Position numbers and translations under genes: made by a program
The notes under the pieces: generated by a model
Database searches by the model: none
The model's input: only the letters and a program-made list of their open reading frames with translations
Told to the model about the DNA's origin: nothing
Source: Apostichopus japonicus
Lineage: Eukaryota; Echinodermata; Holothuroidea; Aspidochirotida; Stichopodidae
DNA: 64,000 nucleotides
Assembly: GCF_037975245.1 (NCBI RefSeq)
Contig: NC_092576.1
Coordinates: 23,100,611 to 23,164,610 of the forward strand
Direction of reading: 5' to 3'
Shown: positions 1 to 11,537 of the stretch, piece by piece
How the letters are laid out: each line of letters starts with the position of its first letter
How positions within the stretch are numbered: the first letter of the stretch is position 1

Positions 1-575
1 GCAGTCATTGATCTTCTAATCTGTTTATTACACAATTAACTTCAATTCATTGCCCTCATTTAACCTACCAGTGATATTAACGTCCATCTTCAGGAAAAGG
101 AATGGTTGGAACACTTCAAGAGCCCTTTCCATTGCCTGTTGAAAAAGCATATATAAAGTCATTAACTACATTGCCTTGATACAGCTGGTTAATGGAAAAT
201 AGAATCACCTTTTTTTATTATAATATGATATTTAATAATTGATATTCATCTGCAATATAGAATGAATAGGTTATATTGTCCACAATATCCAAACCTGTGT
301 AAAATGAAGAAGGTATACACAGTAAGAAATGTGGAGTTACTATGCCAGATTTGACAGCACTTGAAAATCTATAATATTTAGGAAAATGTACAGGTTCTAT
401 ATTCTACGCAATTCAAACATGTGTGTACTTTAGCAACAGTTGCAGTGGGTATATTTGAGACAAAATCCTAAGATTAATTGTGCTTTAACCTATATCATGT
501 TCTGCAGTTCCTGGCAATAACTGAATGTAACTGGATTAATTTCTAAAAGTAGAAAATAGAGTGCACAGTGCTTTT
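1..575. other. No gene seen
   Basis: AT-rich sequence with stops in all frames. No exon with good splice borders and no repeat structure was recognised here. Confidence 0.5.
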
Positions 576-579
576 TACG

Positions 580-1040
580 TGACCCGCCATGCGGGATACA
601 AAACGTCACGGCCAAACGGCACTACCGAACCATCCCATTCTGACAAACGAAACTAAGGTCTAGCGAGCCAAAAAAACATGCGCCCGCCGACCTGCAGAGA
701 CAAAACGCCCAACCCCCCCCCACTGAAACATTCAAAAACGTACAGAAGGACGACCCGCATGCAGCGAAACGAAAAACCCCTCCCCAGCACACCAGCTTCC
801 AAAAAAGGCAGCCCCAGATAAACGGCGAAAATCGCCTTCAATCTGAAGGCGAATGTCAGACTTCACCGCCTCCAGGACTGCCTGCCAACTGGCAAATTTC
901 GCCCTAAAAACCAAATTACATCTATTCCGCCAAACATGTTTTTTTACAATAGAGCAAACAAAAATGATGCATTGTCCACACAATCTGAAACTGTACAAGA
1001 GTACAATGTTAGGGGTACAAGTCAAGAGTGCTACGAACAT
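580..1040 (-). pseudogene. Decayed 3' end of a non-LTR retrotransposon (LINE)
   Basis: A minus-strand frame of about 100 residues contains KKHVWRNRCNLVF followed by a helical stretch ending IEGDFRRL. This resembles the extreme C-terminus of L1/Tx1-like reverse transcriptase ORFs, where a W..RN..VF motif is followed by a basic helix. The catalytic reverse transcriptase region is absent, so this is a 5'-truncated copy, as is usual for LINEs. The frame shifts once near 830-850, after which a second frame (653-841) continues the likely tail. The GC-rich segment down to about 580 would be the 3' UTR. The family call rests on general resemblance only. An alternative is an unrelated random ORF, but GC content clearly higher than the flanks supports an inserted element. 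Confidence 0.4.
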
Positions 1041-1049
1041 GGCTTGAAA

Positions 1050-2040
1050 TTAAGTTCAATTGATTCACTCACAAAACTATTGTCCCTAGAGACTGGAAAA
1101 GGAGATATTAACAGTGTAGGATTTATACAGTCATCTGGGATGGCTAGAAAATCAAAACCGTACAAGAGTAGCCTACCTTATCTGTTTTATTATCTATAGA
1201 TGAAAAGTTGTTGGTTTGGGCCTAGTAAGTCTGATAGGGTACAGCTAACGGCCAAACTAATATGGAGTAGCCTATGCATGATTTTGCACCGCACCAAGAC
1301 CATCATGAAAACTATGACAGCTTTCGGGCGTCTATTTGCCACTCTGAGAAGCTGTCCATGAATAATGACTAAGGGTAACCTAGGGCCGGGAGTAAGGATA
1401 GGCCCACTTAAAAAGATAGTAACATAATCTCAGTGAATGTTCAACATTTACCCAATTAGTAAACCTTTTTTTGGTTAAGGCTTGTTTGTGCATGTAGGCA
1501 CAACAACATTAAGTCCTTAGGGCAAACAGTGCATATATCACATTGTTTACATGACACAGTCTATAGTCTACATTTATTAGGACTGTCATTCCTCAAACTA
1601 AAGTAAACAAAACGCATTCACATGAAAGGCTGCAGTGTTTCCTTTCGAAAGATAACTACCACTATAAGCTACGAAAACAACCAAACTGACAATATATTTT
1701 TTTCTCGCCAGTATGCATGCATGTAGGCCTAACCTTTTTTTAAGGTCAGCGTACCGTAATTTACAACTAGTGTAAGCCAACACTCCAACAGAGTAATTAA
1801 GTTAGCCGTAGTACAGCCTAACGTTAACGTTAATATTATCAATACTAGCCGATGTAACTACAGTGTAATTCATAGGCTCTACGTTATGAAAACTTCTCGC
1901 TTCTTTCGTAGGTCTCTATGCCAACTGCAGAATTAATTCCGGTACTCTTTTAGGACCGTACCTATAATAATATCCAGCATGAACTTCACGATAGTGTTAT
2001 CCGACACCCTATCGTTAGAGTTATACCATTTAAACAACTG
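1050..2040. other. No gene seen, intron-like or intergenic
   Basis: About 1 kb with short ORFs only. Nothing beyond low-complexity runs was recognised. Confidence 0.4.
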
Positions 2041-2047
2041 TACTAAC

Positions 2048-2080
2048 CTTGAATAAAGTTGAGTAAACTTCGGCCGTAGA
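2048..2080 (-). CDS. Possible small LRR-module exon
   Basis: A 33-bp stretch is bounded by an acceptor (TAATACAG) and a donor (G|GTTAGT) on the minus strand. With phase 1 in, it encodes YGRSLLNFIQ plus the split codons. It lies at the position where a phase 1-to-0 exon would be expected downstream of the exon at 3263-3339, and its YG.SL.N pattern resembles the exon at 17561-17613. However it is shorter (33 against 53 bp) and exits in phase 1 instead of 0. It is a weak candidate. Confidence 0.2.
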
Positions 2081-2194
2081 CTGTATTACGTAAAAGTGAC
2101 GAGTAAGGTCATTAGCAAACTTGAAGGCGTCGGCTTTCTCATTCAGATACTGTAGCGACGGTGCTTGCTCACGCTCATTTAGATGTTAAGCTGC

Positions 2195-2436
2195 TGTACA
2201 AGATTATGTGGACCGGATTTTTGAGGGCGCTATGCGAATTTTGGAATGATTAAAATCACTTTCAACCGATTATGTGGACAAAAATAAAAGTTCGTAATTT
2301 CACTAGGAGCGTATGTTTTGTGGGGGGTAGAGCCTGTTTAGAGCAACTGCGTTACGTGGACATCGAATGTCCACATAATCGGTTGGTGTCCACATAGCGC
2401 GGTGGGATACTAACGAATGTCCACGTAATCCAGGTC
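2195..2436. repeat. Small element with inverted GTGGAC boxes
   Basis: Six copies of GTGGAC or its complement GTCCAC occur in about 220 bp. A perfect 16-bp inverted repeat (AACCGATTATGTGGAC) is found at 2264-2279 and 2369-2384. An outer imperfect pair, GATTATGTGGACC near 2202 and GTCCACGTAATCC near 2419, frames the unit, so it looks like a MITE-sized inverted-repeat element. It has no coding capacity. A long (TA)n run follows directly. Confidence 0.5.
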
Positions 2437-2444
2437 GAGTGAGA

Positions 2445-2445
<1 letters not shown>

Positions 2446-2512
<67 letters not shown>
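2446..2512. repeat. (TA)n microsatellite
   Basis: An uninterrupted TA dinucleotide run of about 66 bp, adjacent to the GTGGAC inverted-repeat element. Confidence 0.95.
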
Positions 2513-2513
<1 letters not shown>

Positions 2514-3262
2514 CTACTTTTTAAATTTAGTAGGATACTTTGCAATTTTGATAGTAAGATGTTTCTTACGTGACTTTGTATTGTTAGTCATTATCAGTGA
2601 ATGGTTATTACTAAAGTAAGAGTCGTTGCTTGAACATACATGCCACCCCCCCCCCCCTCGCATTTTGCCTTGCTTTTACCTTAGACGGAATTCGCAGTAG
2701 AGTGTAAATTGAATTGAAAATAAAGAAAAACAGTGAAAAACGTTTAGACTAAGAAATAAAGTAAAATTTTAACTTTTCTGACAAATTTTGCAACATGTCT
2801 TTGTTCATCGTTTCAGCATCATAATATTGGTACTGCTTCCACCTACATCAATATTACAGATGATAAGTCAGTTTTCACTGCAAAATTTATAAAAGAAATG
2901 ACAAAGGATTGGAAACACTTAGAAACATCTCATGTACCCATAAACAATGGGATAGGTCCTAATTTTACACGTGTGCTATATGAATGAATGGTTTATGCAC
3001 ACCCACTATCTAGCAGACAACGCAAGAAGTGCACGACTGTGCTGAAACCAAAAAAAGCAAATGTATATCATGCAATAGTTCCAATAATTCTCTCTGAAAA
3101 GTCACTCTTCCTTCCGCACCCACACCCTGCCCCACCCCTCTCGCCCTTTCAAACGCACACAATCGTACATTCCAAAATCTCAGCACCCACGAAAATAGTT
3201 AGCACCTTTTTCATACTTATTTAATAATCTCCCAGAGTATTATCTGCCGCAAAATACTGTAC

Positions 3263-3339
3263 CTTTAATATTCCTTGATCTTGCTGTTTCCGGTATCATC
3301 TCAGGACTGATGGATGTTGGCAGTTTACACGTATAAAAC
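3263..3339 (-). CDS. LRR-like module exon, phase 2 to 1 (NLR gene)
   Basis: A 77-bp exon with acceptor TTTTACAG| and donor AAAG|GTACAG encodes a peptide containing CKLPTSISPEMIP and SRNIK. It aligns with the exon at 18514-18590 (CLLPPSIASESIP, SRDIK), which has exactly the same length and the same entry and exit phases. Both look like the second exon of a leucine-rich-repeat module in an echinoderm-type NLR receptor. It follows the exon at 5147-5349 in transcript order and the phases join (2 into 2). The phase-1 exit calls for a 53-bp-type exon downstream, for which only a weak candidate at 2048-2080 is seen. The function as LRR is inferred from context and composition. Confidence 0.6.
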
Positions 3340-5146
3340 CTGTAAAACAAGAAAATAATGAACAAGAAAATAATGAAGTTAAAATTGTGACTCGTCTCGC
3401 TAATCTAAAAAGAAAGAAGGAAAACGTCTGAAAAAGTATGATGATTGTATCTCTCACGTTACTCAATCTTTTCCGAATAATGTGGAACAACACGTACCCA
3501 GCTAAGTGTTAATATAAAATGATTTCTCTACATGTATATAATTTATATAATTTACAGTTTACACATTATATACATAATGATATAACAACAAAACGCTATC
3601 ATTTCTTTAAGAAAACTGTAGCTGTCATGAAACAGTAAGGTTGATCATATTTCAAAGATTCCTCGCTGATTTTTTCGTTCTTCTCTCTGTTTCCTACTTT
3701 TAATGTGATAAATTTAAGCATGATAATACATCCATGTAAATGCAACAAAAACTTAAATATCTATAGCCTACTCGTGATGTACCCGCCTCGTGACAGGTAC
3801 GAGGCTCGGTTATAATAAACTACCCCGTGTTAAAGTGTCATGCACGTAACTGTTTCAACTAAGATTTAAACTGTACACATTTTACCGTAAAACTGTCACA
3901 GCTTCCATTTTTGGATGAAGAAGTTTTGATTACTATTGTTTTCTTTATAAAATATGCCTTCTTTTACCCAAAACAAGCAGCTTTACAAATTTTACAAGTT
4001 TCTGTCGGCTATTATGGGTATAATTTCGAAGATGGAATTCCCAAAAAATCGGAGTAATTGTTATTATCATCCAAGAGAATTTAAAGTGTATTTAAATAGT
4101 AGGAGTGTAAGGGTCTTAATAATAATTTATCTTCATTTTTATAATATTGAAATAAATTATTATTCAGCCCTTTATTTGTTGCAATGACAGTACATAAACT
4201 GTAGCGGTCTTTCATAATTGATGATTATATTCTGCTGTGTCACGAGTAAAACTAGGGTGATATTTTCATCTCGAAAATCTATCAGGGAATGGTATACCTG
4301 TTGGTGGGACTGAAATTTAGAAGCTGAATCTAAGAGGAAAGGGTCTTAGCTATTAGCCAATGATCATCTTGGCTGTTTCAAATGCATTTTGTGAAATTGC
4401 CGTCTTTCTTTATAACCAAACCTGTAGAACTATGATAATATATATTTTGTCTTCTACGCGGTGGTTTTATGTATAGGCCTGGACATTAATGTTAACCAAA
4501 ATACAAACATTGAAGACGTACGCTTAGACCTATATTAATTTATTGTGATCATTTTTCTCCTCCATATTGTAACGCTAACTCAGTCTAAGATTCTGAAGCG
4601 TCCAAAATATTCCCTGCTGAGGACTGGTGGTGGTATGGAAACAAATGCGGCTTGGATGGTTGTATGTTAGTAAACGACGAGCCTTAAATCTCGCTATTAC
4701 ATGCAAAAGATATAACACACAGATAAACGAGTAAAGAACAAGCGCTGTGTAGATTTCGCAATCTATTAGTATAACCAGCCACGGTACAAACAATACATCG
4801 GCACGAAGCCCTCAATAATAGGTAGAACATATGCACTTAACGATAATGGTCACAAACGAGGTCTCAATACCGAAGTAGAGTCCTATAACGATACGTACAA
4901 AAGTGTATAAAAGATGAATACAAGACAGATACAAGTACGACCACAATGGTCGGAGCCAGGGCTACTACCGAACCGAACGATTCAGATGGGGAGCGAAGAC
5001 TGGCCACAAGTCTTGAGGTCTGCTTCAGCTGAGCTGGTGAGCAGACATCACGTGACCTGTAATTATTACGTAATGTAGCCTACGACAATTAGAGGGCGAC
5101 ATATATGATGACCAACGGCATCACAATATTAATATCTTGTACTCAC
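3340..5146. other. Probable intron, nothing else seen
   Basis: AT-rich sequence between two exons of the same module. No repeat or competing ORF that can be supported. Confidence 0.4.
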
Positions 5147-5349
5147 CAAAGTTCTTTGAACCTCCTAGACTTTACTCCATAGTTCAATAGTCCATTAAAG
5201 TCTTCCTCAGTATGTTCAGCTGCGACTGCGTGAATTAATAACTTCTCCAGTGTCGAGAGGGTTGGTAAGCAAAGACCAGATTGGAGCACGATATTACCTT
5301 TATTTACCTTACTGTAGATACACAGCAGTACTAGTTTAAATATTGGTAT
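5147..5349 (-). CDS. LRR-like module exon, phase 0 to 2 (NLR gene)
   Basis: A 203-bp exon has acceptor CTCTCACTGCAG| and donor TTTG|GTGAGT. It encodes 67 codons beginning IPIFKL and ending EEDFNGLLNYGVKSRRFKEL. The exon at 21417-21634 starts with IPI, ends EEDVTMIFRYGLRSEHLKEL and uses the same phases and a GTGAGT donor, so the two are homologous duplicates. The TEED....L.YG..S..LKEL pattern is what I associate with the helix and strand of LRRs in echinoderm NLRs; that family link is from general knowledge. The exon is read on the minus strand downstream of the NACHT exon, and its phase-0 start fits the phase-0 exit of the 53-bp exon at 17561. No stop codon or frameshift is present. Confidence 0.65.
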
Positions 5350-5806
5350 CTGCAGTGAGAGGAATACCAGGATTAATATGATCGCATTTCCAACCCCTAC
5401 ATTTTTTTTAATTTTAGTTTCATTTATTGGCTTCAATTACAGTGTAACCTGCAATTGGTGATTAAATCATCAATGATGTAAATGTTAATATTTATTCCTT
5501 TCCGAATAGTATTGTATTAAAACAAAACAAACATAATGTTGCATTAAAACAAACACATATATTTTGGACAAGTTATCCTAAAAAAAAAAAAAAAAATAAG
5601 GGAATAAACTTGCAATATGAATTTTTTTAGAGCAGACTGTTTTATTGACCTAATATGATAACAATGCGCTATAAATATAATATCATTAGGCTATGTACAA
5701 CTCTAAACTGTGTATTTTGAGTTATGTTTTATTACTGTGTCACGGTGACACTGTCACCCGTACCTACCGGTCATGTAGTATAAACTATATACAAAGTGGA
5801 TATTCG

Positions 5807-6117
5807 TACAACTAGTCGTAAGAATAATTTATAAATACGCATTCGCAGTTGCTTTAACGTGGCTATTTTTACAACTAGGAGTACTATTTTTACGACTAGG
5901 AGTACTATTTTTACGACTAGGAGTAACAATAATTTCCGGTTAGGGTTAAGGTTAGGGTTAGTGTTTGGGGTTAGGGTTAGTGTTTGGGGTTAGGTTTAGG
6001 GTTAGGGTTACCCCTACTACATGCGCAGTTGCTTTATTTACTTTACTGCGCTTGAATTCGCCGATGTCGTGAGAATAGTTTATAAATAATTGTTACGACT
6101 AGTTATAAGAATAGTCA
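5807..6117. mobile_element. MITE-like element with telomere-like core
   Basis: Imperfect terminal inverted repeats of about 38 bp share ACTAGTCGTAA and ATTTATAAA (left near 5807-5846, right near 6080-6117). Inside are three copies of a 22-bp unit (TATTTTTACGACTAGGAGTAC, 5868-5932) and then a GGTTAG-rich array. No ORF. It is a short non-autonomous inverted-repeat element; the superfamily is unknown and no convincing target-site duplication is visible. Confidence 0.5.
5936..6010. repeat. Interstitial TTAGGG-type telomere-like array
   Basis: About 75 bp of TTAGGG units interspersed with variants such as GTTTGGGG and TTAAGG. TTAGGG is the telomere repeat of vertebrates and echinoderms. It sits inside a small inverted-repeat element, so it is probably not a chromosome-end relic. 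Confidence 0.8.
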
Positions 6118-8380
6118 CGGCCAAACATATAATTGTATTAGCTTGCAATCCAGGTTAGTGTTCAATGTGTGATTGGAACCATTTTGGTTGCTTTTAACAT
6201 GCAAAATTCATCTTGTTAAGTCCAATAAAATAAAGGGTGAAAACAACAATATGTGACTCACCTATTTAATTACTATTTTTACTTTTATTTGCAAAATACA
6301 TCCATCGGACGCATTTGTTTAATTCCTCAAAATCTCCAGCGATTTAAATAGACTGATGCATATATTATTAATTATTACCTTACTTGGAGCAGCATTTCCT
6401 GGTGCCATACAATATCTTTTCTTTAACCACTGGTGTGTCAGAATATGCTCCAAACAACACGAATTACATATTTAGAAATTACGGCTGCATGTTTAAATTA
6501 ATGCAACTTGACGAGTCGTATAATTGTCCAGTACGTATGTAAATATGTAGGCAAAATGCCTAATAACAGTAATTGTCATGTGTGAGCAGTATAGCTTATT
6601 AATGTGTATTTCTCTCAGACTCGCAACATTGTTTAAATTCAATTAGAGATTAATCTCATTGGTTTAAAATTGCTGCTCGAAAGTGTATATATCCTATTAG
6701 TAGTACTGTAGGACTACCTGTTCCACATACCTATTTAATTTAGCCACATAAAGTGTATGATACTTTCTCCGTGGCCAGAATGAAACTGCAGAGCAAGGCG
6801 ATGCAGTCAAAAGAAGCCGACGCTCGCCCACAATTATCACGTTGACAACCCGCCACAGAGGAAAACATCTCCCGAGAATTCATCACACACTCGGCTTAGC
6901 ATACCTGTCTAGCTTAGTGTGGAGTCACGACTTGGTCTTCACTACACTGATTTTGTTTAGCAATTTTTTTGTAACTTTGCCATTTTTTGGGAGGGGAGTT
7001 ATGCACAGATTTTGTGCAGAATTTTTACTGATTTAATGTATATGATGAAGCCAGATAACTTGATATGTGATTAAGTTAACACAGCATTCTAAACAAGACG
7101 TGCACCAACGAATAACGTTGCTACACTGTGTCATCGCTCACCGAAGTGTGTTCGTGTATGTAACTAATTAAACCCAAGACTTATCTACTCTTCCTGATTA
7201 TTGCAATCATATTTGTATAAGATAAATGATGAGTAGGGGCCTAGTCTAGATAAGGTCAATGCTGCTTAAAATTCCGATCTTCAAGTTATCCATGAAAATC
7301 AGTTTAGCCTATATCTAATGAGACTTTCAAACTAGCCTAGATTATAAGCTGGCCGCCTCTAATAATGTGTGCAATTGGTGGCTTAGCTTCATCTTCAACT
7401 CTACTAAAGGAAATGCCAAGCATAATTAGTGAATTACGAGCACCTAGGCCCACTGATGCTAGGCCCAGTCTTAGTTCCTTCTTCTAAAATGAACGTTACA
7501 CTAAACCGGCGAGAATGTAGGCCTAGGCTCTATACAAGACTTTTGGCATTTAAAAAGCAACTTGACATAACGTTGAGCGAAAACACAAATCACCTCATGA
7601 AAGAAATCATTCATACCACAAGGGAAATCCGTGCCGCATGAATTATTCCAGAATAAGAATAAACAAAGCTCGTCAACATCTACACAGGCTACACTCCCTT
7701 TCTACCGTAAATCCATTTCTACGAGTAGGCAGTTGCGCATGTCATTACAACATGTGTGTAGATCACTGATCTACACTATCCTTTTCTCCATAATTTCAGT
7801 TAAAATCTTCATATTCCTCAGCTTTTTACAGGTTGGTTCCCACAGTGACATACATGTAAGTAATGCCCTAGTACATACATATAGTAATATATGGACGTGT
7901 CGTTGTCATATGCGCGGTGATGTTTTGAATATCCCAACATGGCCGCTGAACAACTTCCCGTGACTTCACGGCTCGCTATACAATCACCGTACGCGCAGCC
8001 TATCCATTTAGTGTAGACCAGTGGTGTATATGCACAGGGACTGGGGTTATAAGCGGATCAGTCGTTCAGTAGTTTGGTTTTCGTGCCCAGGTTCTTTCTT
8101 GGGCGACTTTTTCTTAAAAAGTATATGCACAGCGTTCTGTGTAGGCCTTAATTTAAACTAACATGACAGCTATAACTTTAAGTTTAAGCGGTTGCCGTAG
8201 TTGCCTTTAACATTAGACATAAAAATAACAAAAGTACCGTACACAGCGGTGACACAATTTCGTATTAAATGTAATATATTAGTCTGACAACAGTTTCAGC
8301 TTTACATTCACTTACCTGCATAGGCTACTTAGTGACAACCAACAACGGATGCAACCGTTTTAAAGCATCGCTAGCGCAAT
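6118..8380. other. No gene seen
   Basis: Short ORFs up to 110 residues occur, but none has convincing composition or splice borders on either strand. Probably intron or intergenic DNA. Confidence 0.4.
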
Positions 8381-8384
8381 CAGG

Positions 8385-9790
8385 CTCGTATCCAGGATTT
8401 TCTAATCCGGGGGGCGCGAATTACTATCTAAGAGGAGCGCCACCATCGGTTGGCGCGCAGCGTACATGAAAAATTCTGGTTTTGATACCCCCCAGATCAC
8501 CGGAAATGGCACTTCTCGGGCTTGAAAATGACCAACCAGATGTACACTTTTGCCTGAGAACCAAGTATTTCCCAATAGTTTTTTTTTTCCATCCATAAAC
8601 TTTTTGAAGATTTTCTTCAGTCACAAATCATGTTCGACCTCATCGCATGTCCTGTGGATCATTGCTTTTGTAGGTGATTCTACGTCGCGGCCCACAATAC
8701 CCGACAGCCCCACTTTTCAAGGTTTTCAGCCCATTATTGGTCAGAATTTGAAAATTCACTTTAAAACGTACCCATAATATTGCAAAAAATGTCATCTATG
8801 GACAACCAATATAGAAAAACCTCCTCCAACCCCTAACAGACCGGTCAAAATTACACGAGTAGAGGGAAGTATGATGAAGAATGTTGGTAAGGAAATTTTC
8901 GAAAATTCAGACAGTTAATTTATTGGTGTACAAATATTAAACCCTCTTATAACGGCTATTATAAAACTTGGTTGAAGGAAATTAAATAATAGCAGATATT
9001 TCCGAAACCGAACACTACACACATAGGCGTAGGAGGCGGGGGGGGGGGGGTTCCTACTGAAAGAAAAATAAATTGCAATAAATTAATGTATAGCTAAGGA
9101 AATGAAAAAATATCTCCTTGATAATTAAAAAAAATAAAGTTCTAAGCTTGGTCGACTAATTCGCCATTACTAATGTAAAAGAGAATTTGACATAATTGGA
9201 CCTCCATGCTTTTTCTCCATCTACATAAGACATTTCGTTGTTTACATATTAGCATCCCGCTTTATACTGCGCAATTTCCACGGACTGTACGGTACACGAT
9301 GGTATGCGATGTAATAACCGATGCTTGCTTATATGATATTGACATTAACTTGTTGAACGCGCGCGGAGCGCGCGAAAAAAAATAGGTCATCTTCATCGGG
9401 CAAGTTACAGCCCCCCAAATCAAATTGGGTTCCTATGACTACACACATCGACAGTTTTGAGGCTGTTCATCCTGGAACCTCCATTTTCATGCTCACTGAT
9501 ATGATGTGATATCTGCTGTTTGCTTTACAAATTCGGACAGGTGCGCAGCGAATAATTTGCCAAGGGAGGGGCGAAGCCTGTAGGCAAACTATCTAAGCGT
9601 AGCGCCATCACGAGTTGGCGCGAAGCGCACAAGAAAATTTTGGCCGAAAGTGCCTCCCAGATCGCTGGAAATGACACTTCCCATGCCTTGTAAGTTGCAT
9701 CTAAGCATTTTCTATTGTGAAATTACTAGCGATATCATAAAAAAAATATGCTCGGGGGGGGGGCGGTCGCCCCCTTCCCGAAATGCGTCA
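8385..9790. repeat. Interspersed repeat family R1, copy 1 plus a second partial unit
   Basis: The stretch from CCAGGATTTTCTAA through GAGCGCCACCATC to CTGATATGATGTGATATCTG is shared with 46895-47610. A second, diverged unit starting CTATCTAAGCGTAGCGCCA lies at 9588-9790 and is also matched at 49308-49410. G-rich runs follow the start of each unit. No intact ORF is present. It looks like a non-autonomous dispersed element of unknown class. Confidence 0.6.
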
Positions 9791-9958
9791 TGTTCCCCGA
9801 CGACTCGGTCTAGTTCGAGACCAGCCACAGTTGGTTTCATAGCACAATTGTTTAAGGCGTCCATACACACACACGCGAACGTTATGATAGACCATATATA
9901 GTATTTATATAGATACATTAGTTAGAGAGGAAAAATGGAAACGTCAAAAATGGAGTTG

Positions 9959-10250
9959 TCGGTGTAAGGGGTAAGGTGAGGCGCACGCCCCTTCCGAAGT
10001 CCTCGATCCGTCACTGGCTACCCGGCCATGTGTATATAATAGGGATCAGCGCTGTAATGATGTCACTGTTCCTCTTTCTCTTCCCGGTGTCTTGGCAGTT
10101 TTCTTTTACTCCCTCTTTCTCTCCGATTTCTCTCTTTCTTCTTTTTTCTTTTCCCTTCCTTCCTCTCCCCCTCCTCTTTTCCCCCTCTTTTTTCCCTTTT
10201 TCTTCTCTGTTTTCCTCTCCTCTTTTTCTTACCTGGGGCGCGCCTGGCAA
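9959..10250. repeat. Repeat R2 with long polypyrimidine tract, copy 1
   Basis: The tract at about 10070-10240 is almost purely C and T, and ends in a GGGCGCGCC segment. A second copy with the same layout is at 52330-52510. The ORFs in it (Arg/Lys/Glu-rich on minus, Ser/Phe/Pro-rich on plus) are by-products of the base bias. Confidence 0.55.
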
Positions 10251-10333
10251 TGGTTACTTTACCATTATTAAATTCAATTATTGAATTCAATGGTTACTTT
10301 ACCATTGCCAGGCTTACGCGCCTGGCAATGGTT
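10242..10333. repeat. Compound inverted and direct repeat
   Basis: GCCTGGCAATGG (10242) is mirrored by CCATTGCCAGGC (10302-10313), and GCGCCTGGCAATGGTTA recurs at about 10318. GGTTACTTTACCATT occurs twice between the arms. The sequence can form a stem of at least 12 bp. Confidence 0.7.
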
Positions 10334-11537
10334 ATCGTATCGTTTAGAAACTCAATAGTAAACGATATAATGTGATCACAGACACAAATTAATAGTAACA
10401 ACGTTAGACAAACACACGTAGCGTCAATTGCGAGGTCTCTTACAGTGTAGCAAAGATATTCCGCCTTCGGAAGGTTAATTTTCTGTCTGTTGTGGCCGTG
10501 ACATTCTTCCTTAGAAAACATGGCGTATTATAGGCAATTTGTGGTATCCATTAAGGGGGGGGGGGGGCGGGGGACGGGTGTATACAGCGAATATTGGATA
10601 ATTGATTATGCATGTAGCTCGTGTACGTGTTGTGAGTGTGTGTTCAGGGGTGGGGAGGGGTTGTACTCGTTGACTATATTGGGTGTATCTGTCCGGGGTG
10701 GGGAGAGAGGGAAAGTAATGTTCTGACTGCTTTGATGGCAGTAAGGTTTATTGTCAAGTATTCGCATTATATTCGCTGCCTTCAGAAAAACAAAATAGAC
10801 AAACACACAACAAGACAAAATAAGTATCACGTGAAAGGAAGGAAAAATCTAGTTTTGGTTGTAGAGGAAATGCGGAGTAATAGTCGAATCAAAGCTTGTT
10901 GTAATAACAGTTGGTGTATTTCTCAACTTTCATAACTTGAATAAATTTCATTATAAAGTGTCGTATTATATTATAAGTTTACATATTACAATTTGGCGGT
11001 GCCGGTTGTTAGGAAATACCACAGTACAGGACCTAGCTAATGTGCTATAAAGATATGAACACCGGCTTCATAAACTTTGAATTATTTGGGCTGAAGAATT
11101 GAGCATAGCCTAACCCTTGCCCCCTCCCACCACGGGATTGAGTGAAATGCACATCACTTAAGTGGAAATTAATTGCACCTAAGTGAAATGTATTTCACTT
11201 CAGTGGAATTGCGAGGTAATGTTAAACCGGCTTGCCATACGTATGTACCCTGAATAAGGAAAAGTTCTGCCATATGCGTACATCAGAACCATTTTGAATC
11301 TGGAGCGCATTACTGAGTAGAGGGCGCAGTTCTAAAATAACACAAGTGGAATTTTCGATCTTTTCACACATGTCAAACAAGTTTGCAAAGGTTTAGCAGT
11401 ACTTTGCTTCCCCGTTATTAATAATACGCGATTCAAGAGGCCATCAATGGTGAAAATTAAGTAAACCTCTAGAAACAATCAACGGAATCTGACCATTAGT
11501 TGCATCAGGGCTACAATATTTACGACTTGTTCCTTCT
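10334..11537. other. No gene seen
   Basis: Contains a 12-G run near 10555 and GT-rich sequence. ORFs of up to 99 residues lack support. Confidence 0.4.

Noticed and set aside
10011-10290. Arg/Lys/Glu-rich and Pro/Ser/Phe-rich ORFs
   Set aside because: By-products of the polypyrimidine tract. The same happens at 52266-52587.
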